64,000 nucleotides of DNA from Schistocephalus solidus (lineage: Eukaryota > Platyhelminthes > Cestoda > Diphyllobothriidea > Diphyllobothriidae). Both the position numbers and the translations under genes were made by a program. Below, one piece after another: positions 39,601 to 50,338 of this stretch. Location: NCBI GenBank assembly GCA_017591395.1, contig WEDG01000280.1, forward strand, positions 62,001 through 126,000. Reading direction: 5' to 3'. The number at the start of each line of letters is the position of its first letter. Positions within the stretch are counted from its first letter, which is position 1. Under the pieces are notes generated by a model, which worked only from the letters and a program-made list of their open reading frames with translations, did no database searches and had not been told where the DNA came from.

Positions 39601-42600
39601 AAATATATTATCTTGGTTAGGAACAACTAGCTGAAGCCTTATATGTAATTCGGTTTGTGGTATGCATATTCTAGAACTTTTCTCATGCAGTCTAAGAACA
39701 AAGCATGTTCTATTATAGAAAGTCACTTTGTAGACCTTATTTGCCGGAGTAAAAGACTTAAAAACACAGTGAAAAACCTTAGAAATAAGATTATTCTATA
39801 TTTGTTTGGGCAGATTATTTTTAATGATAGAAAGGTGCCCATTTACCGTTGTAAATATACCTTATCAAAACTGACAAGAAAAAGAGCACGTGGCTCAGTG
39901 ATTAGAGTGTCGATCAGCTGAGAAATAGGTCGCAGGTTTGATCCTCGAGTTTGGGTACGACCGGCTAACGATGGCTGCTAAACCAAAAATTGCCGTTACA
40001 GTTTCCTTTGTCTTTGTTGGTTAATTACTTCTGTCTATGTTATTTCATGCATGAAGTACGTGAAGAGTCAAATTTGAATAAGCGATTATTCTGCTTTACG
40101 TTTTTTTGTTTATATTCGTTTTTGCATTACTGAAATGTTTCAAAGTATTAAAAATCTTATATTTTTAAGGACTTATGCCTTTGTACATTATCCTAACTGG
40201 AATGAAAAATAAAGATAATCTATTATTTATTAGGATTGGCATACGTTTATGTGCTGTTAACAACTTAACCGAGGATTAAACCTACTAGACTTTGACCAAG
40301 CGAACCTTCTTATGTAAGATAATCTTATTACTTTGTGATAAAATATATAAAAATGGCTGACGAAAAATGTTCTGACAAGATTTATTTTCAAGGTTAATGA
40401 GCATAAAAAATAGAAACAATAGCCTTACCTTGCATACTCGAAGATAGAAAAGTCTGTTTGAAAGTTAAAAATATGCCGCACTTTTCTCTGCTCTTATGTA
40501 TTTGTTGAAGCTCAAGCAGTCACAGGACATATTTTGTAAAAGCAATTATGTCGAGAAAGTTATTGTTTTGATAAATGGGGCATACCACATATCCTCAAAG
40601 TACTTCTACTACAGAATGGTAGCAATGTTGCTAAAGCAGCCTTTTTTTGGAAACGCTGGAATGAAATAGGAAACTAACGCATAAACACAGTATTCAGGTG
40701 TGTCTTACTCACCACCAGTTTACGCGTATCCTTTATTTACTCTCACATCCTATCGGTATGAGGTTAAGTCAACCGATCCCTTGAAAACCACATCAATTTG
40801 CACTTAATCATTTAATTCACATGAGGCGAGATATATTGACCACTCAACGAGACTTCTGGAAAACGAGATACGTAATCACACCTGCCTGGCGTGGGAAAGG
40901 TATGAAATGAACTGTTTTTTGAATTTATTTTTTGTACGTTTATTGAACAAGACTCACTGGATGGACGTCAAATAAGTATTTAACTATGTCAACCAGAAAC
41001 CATTGAACTACTTTATAAGCAAAGGGTACTAACAAAAGCCAAGGTATTGAGTATTCCGATACCGTATCCAGCGTTGTTGACAACAGACGTTTATGCATGC
41101 GATTTTTTTTTCAGTGAGTGCCTCTAAGTGGTATTCTTAGGTTTCCACAAAACACCCTTATGATATTTAAAGGACCATTTATGGTTAAAATACAGGCATT
41201 ACTGAAACTCAACCCCGAAATACCCCTCTGCTCTACAACTATGATAATACACAGATCATTGGAAATCCCAAAAAATCGGCATTTTGCAATCTGTTTAGCC
41301 ACATGAAAAGGGCTCGAGGGGATAAACAATCCAGTGCATTGTCATCAGAAGACGTTGATACGAGTGCTTCGTCTTCTGTTGATGACTCCTGTTGGTGATG
41401 CTTCGTTATCCACGAGAATCTAGCGACAGGCGCATTCACTGCAGATGCTTAACAAGCAGATCATGCACACACCTTGACGTAGCAAAATTGGACACCGTAC
41501 AGCGACTTCTCATTGTGGGCCCGATTCTCAGCTCATATGTTTATTTGCCATTTAAATGCACTGGTTTGGTGACGCATTACCGAAACCATAACGTAACCAT
41601 TCGTATTTTCCATCGTCCAGTGAGAGTATTCACTGAATCTTTATATTTTGGATAAAAGATTCAGTAGCTGTTTCTCAACGTGTGTGACAGTGAAAGCCCA
41701 TTCATGAGTGAATAAATACCAGATCTGTGGTAACAGAGAATGGCACGTGGCTAGTCACTGATGAATTTCGGTTCGAATAAGTCCTTATGACACATCCGGT
41801 ACACCCCATTGATGGATGATCTGCGCAATCTATGTGTGTGCATGTTTGTGTTTCCGTCCTCTGCTGGTGGTTAAGGTTATGCTTGGCTGAATGAACGCAA
41901 AAAAGCTCATCAAAGTCGAGTACCAAATAACCCCCAACCTCTGTCGTCATCATGTGAGGGATCTAAAGTGAATTCTAGGGTACAATGGAACATGCACATC
42001 CATTAAGCAGATAAGTGAACACCACACTATTATGAATCATATTTCCGATGGTTTAATTGTAGAGTGATTGAATCGTGTACAAATATGACGGAAGACTCAG
42101 AACTAACAGATGTTCTTCAGCATACGTCCTGGAAAAAATTCTGAATCGCCAAAATAGCCCATTAAGGAAATAATGGCATAATGTGACGGCATCTGCTTCA
42201 TAACATCCATCCTTAAAGAACCAGCCACTAGAGTCATCACTACCATACTCGAAAGAATGCTCGATAAAGATTGAAATCTATTTAAAAGGAAGCACGCGAT
42301 GGAGTAACTGGACTATGGTTTCACCGCGTATTGCACATTTATATGCGTTTTTCGAGCAAATCTAGGGAATCCCTATCTCGCGGAGGCCTTCTTGCAGGAA
42401 CTAGCAGCAAGAGTCTCACAAACCAAAATTATGGATGCGTTACGTAGACGACACTTGTGTTACCCTGCATTGAGATGCAAAAGCCACCACCATAAGTACA
42501 TTGAAATCAATTTCGCCGAAATTTCGATTTACAATAGAGGAACAAAATGGACGATACAATTCCTTTCCTTGATGTCAAGTTTTTGAGGCAGGAGAATGGA

Positions 42601-45600
42601 ACCCTGCACACCAGGGTCTTTCGAAAAGTGACAAGCACCGAGAAAATCCTTCATTATTACAATAACCACACTCTGTAGCATAAAAGGACACTTGTTGACG
42701 CATCAACACAAACTGCAGCACATTGACCGAGAAGCTGCGATTGCGAATATCCTTTTGGCAACTCTTCCTCATCAAAAAGTACTCGCGGCACTTTTATAAG
42801 AAAATGCTTGTATCAAAGGCATACTCAAGCCTAAAGACGCATATATAAAAACCTGAAATACTCCATGCCCTGCCTTATGTGAATGACGTCTCTGAAGCCA
42901 CTAAACGCAAACCGCGACCACCTAAATTTTGATCTTGATCATAGACTGGAATTCACCATCCGGTGCTTGCTGATGCAAACTAAGGTGTGGCTATCCACTG
43001 CGGACACGACAGGAGTCGTTTACCAGGTAGGCTGTCTAGACTGTCATACCAATTACTGTGACATGAACGACAAAGGACAAAGGTCGTGCATGCATGAGCA
43101 CAAACTAGCCGTTAAGCGAAAAGAAGTACGATCGCATGTCACCATGCACAGCCTCAAAATTAATCCACAATTCGGTTTCAGAAGTGCACAAGTAGTCAGT
43201 TGAGCCGAAAGCAAATTTGCGAGAGAGATAATTGAGGCCTAGTGATCAGGTGCCAATTACATTAACCAAAGAAGTGATCTAGCAGCGCCTTACGAGGCCG
43301 TCAGACACCATTTAGGCGAGAAGATAGGACCAATGAGGACAGAGTCTGGTGGATTTGTCAGAAGTGAGTAAAAAAACACCTTGTCTTATCTCAGATCATA
43401 CGCTCAATCACGAGTGTGAAACGTCACCTGATGATTAATCCATTCTCCCCAGAGTTTGCTTTACATTGTCATTCTAGAGTGTCAGAATTAAAGCGAGTGT
43501 ACACGTACATATATTTGTAGTAGAATTGAACTAGTGTAGACATAAGATAAGTAAGAGCTGTGCAATGACTCACGTTAAGATATTCGTTAAAAAAACATGA
43601 AAACGACGAAAACATAGCACACTTAGCAGCCGAACTTGCAAGTTTCGCATGAATTAAGTTATTTAAATTAAAACATTACCATATACTGCGACCGATGTGG
43701 CCAGATCCAGTGGAGTACAAAATTAAGTCAAGGATGTCATGATAAGAGCTGTGATTCCGAACAATGCGTATCTAGCGCCAGAAGCGTTGCCTATGTGGTC
43801 GAATGCAGAGATTTTTTTTCATTTTATCCGAACAGCGTGTACCATGAGGTCACATGTTCTGCATCTTAAGAATGTGTCTGCTGATGTCATTTATTTTTAA
43901 CCAGCAAATGTACTAATGGTTCGTTGTGTAGCATTGGATGAGAACAATTTACCAAACTTCGTTATATGTGAATGAGCAAACATGTGCTGTTACAAATTTT
44001 CCGGAAAACCTGGAAAAACTACATCACCAAAATCTACAATGTGCAATTTAGATTTTATGCATCGCCACTGGCTTGGCAGAAAATGCAAATGAAGTGTGTG
44101 TGTAAAGCTTCAAACTTACGGCATGCATTAGTCGAGTGTTCTCCGACATACATCGTAGTGTTTCGTTTAGCGTACAGGGCTGTGAGTAAGGTGTCGTAAA
44201 GCCTGCCAGGTGGCAAACCATCAAGGAAGCCCTGACGGGTGGCTGGATTGATTTTCGTTTTGTAGCTCATTTTCCGTCCACCTGTTGTATAAGATGCTTC
44301 CAGCTCAATGCCAATCAATTCATTCAATTCAAACAGGGGTGGCGTCCAGTAAAACTGAAGGGTTGATTCATTAGCAGTTTCGACCTTGATACTCCAATTT
44401 GACTGTGCAGGGTCTGATAAAAGGATAATGCACGCAATTAGGGCCAATTTGCGTTAAATAATAAAATATTAGCCATATGGCTTTGCATAAATAGTAAAAT
44501 TAAGTTCCTTGGTTACCTGCATATGTTTTCACATGAAGCATCTCACTCCAATTTCCCTCGAATTTAAGTTCACCATTGATGTCTGGTGTCGTGCACGCGC
44601 GAATTCGCACGTAGATATCGCAGTCAGCGGGAAGTTTTGAAGGAATATATTCAGTCCTCGAACCTTGAATACTGCGAACCTCTTCCAATGTTTTTCCAGT
44701 TTTGTTATATAAAAACTTCACGTCATAATAGCTAAGTTCTCCTCCGATTTGCAACGGTGGCAACCAGGTCAGACTGAGAGAATTAAAAGCCTCGGATTTG
44801 CCTTGGAAATCTCTTACCTCGCCAGGAGCTAAACGGAAATTCTTGTTTTATAGGACACTATGTAAGCAAAGACTGTAAAAAGTGGCAAATTATTTAAATA
44901 AAGCCCTGATGCAAAGTTCAACCTGAGGAAGACATAATAAGGTGTTGCCTTTATCTTTCTGAAATAAATAAGTGTAAGTTGGCATTATCTTAATGGTGAT
45001 AGTTAATTTAATAATAAGATAATGCAATTGTCTAGATGCAATATGGGTTTCGGTCTGATTAACCAACATTTATAGTAGTAGATTAACATTTTTTGATGTA
45101 TATTGCGACTGCTGCCATGAAAATAATTCATAATTAAATTGTTACACAGTGCGGTGCCTAAAACGTTACAAAAGCAGAATAATACACATAGCTTATTTCG
45201 GGTAGACAGTGCTAAACTAATCAAAACTAGGTTGACTGAACGTGCGCATAACATCCTCTTATCTAAAGGATATCGCCTAATTTTAAGTTACTTTTAGACA
45301 GTTGCCATCTATCCTCTACAGCTTGTTCTCTATTGACATTGTGATTCATCTTGTGCTTATGTTTGGAAATTTGTATTTCGTTGAAGATTTAAAAGTTATT
45401 CGGCAACCCTTTTTTTAGTTCATCATTAGTCTGTTTCACAGGGAATAAACTCATAAAGTATGCAAAAAATATTATTTTTTATCTCTTTGGAAAATGATTA
45501 TTCAAACTGCTCGTTTCCACGCCAACTTCATGGCAATGGCGGAGAGGTTGCCGCTGGGAGCTGAGGGGGAAGGCGGTTTTCAGTGCATGCTGTGAGTGGT

Positions 45601-48600
45601 TTGTACGGCAAACACGGGTAGTGCATGTGTCTGTTATCAGGAGAATGGTACGGTGTGCAATGTTCACTTTGAGTGGGCCAGGGATGACAGGAAAACCTGC
45701 AAAGGCCTTTTCCAAAATGAGAGCACTGGATTGGATAACTAAGCCTTCCCTGTGTTGGCTGTTGCTAGCACGTTTTTGCGTAGACATTAAGAGTAGTGTA
45801 TTGTGCCAGTAGGTAATCTGAATGGCTTCGTTGGCGTCAATTTGATGATTCGTATCGATTAAAGGTACAAAAATTAAACTTGAAATCGACTGATGTTTCC
45901 CTCTTCCAGGCCGGTCAGGTATGTGTTTGTGTATTGCCTGCTCCAGAGGCCCCACTGTCCAACCAATATATCCTGCACTACAGGAGCCGGTGAGCAAATA
46001 AGTACACAAAGATGTGGCCTGAAACGACAGTCGGTTGCGCTTTGTTAAAATTTTGAACAAGACAATAGCTTCAAATTTATTCCTCTTAGCGCGGTGACTG
46101 CCTACTGCAGGTGGCGTGGGAACGAGGAAAATGAGTTAACATTCCCCTCCTTGATACATATTAACCCTTGGCCTAGCTCACGTGTTCATGGCCATGTAAA
46201 TGTATGGGCTCGATAACGAATCACCTGAAATTGGTTTTTTTATTTAATGAATAATACATGTTTAACCATACTAGGGCCAGGTACACACCAAAAGCCCAGC
46301 CACGCATTTTTCCTCGATTTCGTGCCACTGTCTGACGCAGCTATGAGCTGTTTGTCTAAGCTGACATCCTGTTAACCAGTTTAAAGCCTCACAATGCATG
46401 GTTCACCAATATTTTACAGCTACTGGAAGCAAATTTACACATTAATTTTCTCGGAAATTAAACAAGGCAGTATGAAAACTTCAGTCCATATTTCAGAATA
46501 CGACCTGCAACAGTGGCGACCAACTGGTGAATCGCACCCTTCAAAACTACGTCAAACGATGGTGCAATCTTGGCAAAACAAGCATGTCCGTGCTTTAACT
46601 GGTATCTGTGTTGGCGGCAATGTAATAATTACACAGTTTTATAAAACTGACTGCTTCTAGCAAAAGTCTTAATGACATAAGCTCACTTATTCATCAAAAC
46701 TTTCAAACAGAAACTGAAAGGTCTGTTACGAAGAATTTGCTTAAAGAGCGGTTGTGGAAAAAACAATTTTCAATCACCACCTGCCGTCCAATTTGATGTT
46801 TTACTTTTTTGCAATTAAAGTAGTAAGAAAAAGTAGAAATGGCCCTGCATCAATTTTATTCCTGTTATGAAATACCGAGAAAAAACTTTACCCTCATATA
46901 CTGTTAACTAACTTTAACATATGTATGCATTTAAACAAAATTTCAGGACATTCGCCAAACTACTACGTAAACAAACTATGAATTGAAACTGAAAGGTTTA
47001 CGTGTAACAATTTGACTTTTTTTTTCCATCTCGATAATTATCATAATTTTCGATAAAATCATAAATATAAGCTGTTCAGACTGCTGAAGCATTTCGTATC
47101 TATGTAGATTAACTATACTGATGTGCATTCATATCATCCTTACTCTTCACGATATGCATGGCAGACAACCATATACAAATGAACAGCTCAAATGATTAAA
47201 GCGTGTTGGTTAACTTTGGGCATGCTTTTTGGACCAGAGATTATTTTTGAATCTGCTAGACCCGTTGAAATAGGTAAAAAACCTTTTTATGGTGTGCAAT
47301 TTCAATCTTATTAGCAAATACATGAAAAAAAAAACGCATTTGTATAGCCGATCCTATGACTTTCATCTAAAAAGTTCAACTGGATGTAAAGCAACGGGCA
47401 AATTATGGAGCTCATGAACCATTCTTATTCCTTACATGTGAACTGAACAGTAAAAGTTATAGGTTTACTTACTACATGACTAGGAGCATAAGGCACTGGG
47501 GCAAGTTTATCCCTCAACTACCTTTTCACGTTAACTCCAGCATTAATTACCATACCATATGTTGCTTTTCTATTCCTTCTTGACTTTTAATCAATATTTA
47601 TTAGCCTTTTGTTAAAAGGCGACCAATAAGCACTCAAACGACTAAGTAAGACCTTTTTTAATTTGCTTTGAAATATTACAAAATACTTTTAAGCACTTTG
47701 TGAATTAAAATAAAAAGGCTTATTTGTGGCATAAAATACCTTCGTTGTACAATTATTTAATGGTATTTTGTATGTTTGCAGATATTGCAAGGAAAAATAC
47801 CTTGAGATTTAGTTGAGTGAAGACCAGCATACATCTCGATACTTCGATAATCATACACGGCAACAAGCAATGTTTCGTATTTCGTGCCAGGAAGCAATCC
47901 CCCAAGTAAACCCTCGCGAGCAGTGGTGCTAATAGCTGTAGTATGGTTCATTTTCTGTTTGCCAACTGCTCCGGTGGCTTTCAGTTCAATGCGCTGCAGT
48001 TTTTCTGCTCCAGACAGAGATGGCGACCACGTAAACAGAAGTGTTGACTCATTGACAGGCAAGACATTGACTGTCCAATTCAAACGTTCCGGGTCTAAAA
48101 TTACATGTAACTTACGTAAGCATGATTTAGATCTGTGGCATAAAGCTGTTAATTTTAAATCAAACGGAACGAATTATTCTATAAAATTGAAGTATTTGTT
48201 TGCATTACCAGCAAGCGTCCTCACACGAAGTGGTTCACTCCTTCTCCCGGCAATACTATCTGCACCTCGGATTTGTGATCGTGTTTTGGCCTGCATTCGA
48301 ACTTCAACTTCACTGTCACCTGGCAAATCAAGGAGAGTTCTAGTAGTCACAAGGGGTCGAATCCCTGTTTCAATAACTTGGAAAGTTCCGTTTTTCATTA
48401 TACGTTATCATCATGATATATTTTTCAAGCACTCCACCGGTTTGCAGGGGTGGATCCCATTCAACAGTCAGAGAGTTAATGGTTGCCTTTGTGACTCGGA
48501 TATTTCGTACTTCACTTGGGGCTAAAAAAATATGAAGTTCAGATAGTAAGGTTTTGAGTAAAATTCTTTCACAATACGAGTGACTGTTCAACAATGTATA

Positions 48601-50306
48601 AGGGAATAACGGTCGCGATGCCAAATTAATTTTAGGGACTCCATAGGCTTACAGTTCAGAATAAATGTATTTTAAGGACTTGGGTTAGATTATGTGTTAA
48701 CCTTAGGAAAGCGAATATGTAGCCTTTGATTTATTAAGTTCACGCCCACCTTAAGGAACAAACAAGGTTTCGTATATCAGTATTATGCATATATGCAACT
48801 GAGCTTATATTTAGCATGATATTTAATGATAATTTTGATTTCACTTGACACAAAGAAGTGCAGCAAATAACACTGTACCTAAAATAGCACAATATTACTA
48901 CTAGTGTATGCTTTCTTAGTGGTTTGTCTTCGCTAATTTAGCCTTTGCTTAAAAATAAGTGCATTAATTATATGTCAATTCGTTACGAATTAATATGTGC
49001 CTACATTGTGCATTGATCAAATTAAGGCTAGTTTTGAACATTTTAAATACAAGATATTACACATAATTGACACTCAGTTGTAACCACTTTAAGCTTTCTT
49101 AGTAATTTGCAGCAACTGTACTCAGGTTAAAAACACTTAGTTCAAATACACTTGGATTAAGAGAAGGATTTTAAAGAACTGAGCGCACGATCTTAAATCT
49201 GCAGTTTTCTCTTGATGAAATTGGACTCTCCTTTTTCGTTTGAATTTAGTTTCACTGTAGACTTCTGCAATTCCTAAGCTTATTTATAATGTTTTGTTGG
49301 CAAGAACATATAGAAAGAGCTAAAGTGGGAAAAAAACTGGCTTAACAGTCTGGAAATGATGTTACCTGATGTCACTGAAATGAGAAAACGTGGCTAGGGA
49401 AAGTGACCAAAAATACCTTTAACTTAAGAAAAAATGATAATGATCTGTGGAATAAAGCTGCTTCTTTTACCTCAAACGGAACGTAGCATCCAGTAACATA
49501 TAAGTATTTTTTGCAAAAGTGGCAAGTGTCCTCATACAAACTGCTTCACTATTTATGTTTGTTACTTTAAGTTTGTTTAATTTAATCTGCATTTGAATGA
49601 TTCCAAAAGGCAGTGGCAGTATCTTGCCGTAATAAAAACGCTCTAAAGCGTGCATTTCTATGGTCAATAATCTTAAAATCTTTAAGGCAAACAGGTATGC
49701 TGACCGTTAGTTCTATTTTTATGATTATATGAACGTTAAAGGAAAAAGGGCAAGCAATTTAACTCAAAAAAGTAAAAGAACGAAAGCTTGTTATTGGGGT
49801 GATTATTGCTTTGCTAATGGGACATGCTTATTCTGTTGTGCCTTGTGGATCACACTAGATCCCCACATTTAGCCGTGCAGTGCTAATATAAGCATAAGAT
49901 TATAATTTGGAGCAATGGTTTTTGTGGGTTGGGTTGGTTTTGCCTAAATTAGGATGATGGCTAACCAGCCAGAAATGACAAAATTTCAGTCTCCATTGCC
50001 TTTGTCCATAATGCTTTACAGACAAAATGAAAATGCTTGACAAGTTAATCCAGTTTTTTTAGATTATTTATGCGAAAATCTACTGCTGATAGAAAAAAAT
50101 AACGAAATAATTAAGGAACACAGGCATGCAAAAGACAGTGTATTTTATGCTTTAGTGGAAAGACTGTGATTGTTAAAGGAGCCAAAGTATAATTTTAAAA
50201 AATGCTTTATAAACGATTTTATTTTAAGTTGCCGAAAACCCAATTCCTAACATGTTGGGGTGTGTTTGTAATGGGTTCTCTATTTATCAGCTCTTTGATT
50301 TATTTT

Positions 50307-50338
<32 letters not shown>

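Noticed and set aside
41740..41800. Possible tRNA gene or SINE head
   Set aside because: The A-box- and B-box-like words are too close together and no cloverleaf forms.
47884..48525. A 213-codon plus-strand frame
   Set aside because: It lies antisense across two FN3 exons and the 114-bp intron between them. The minus-strand reading has conserved modules and splice sites.
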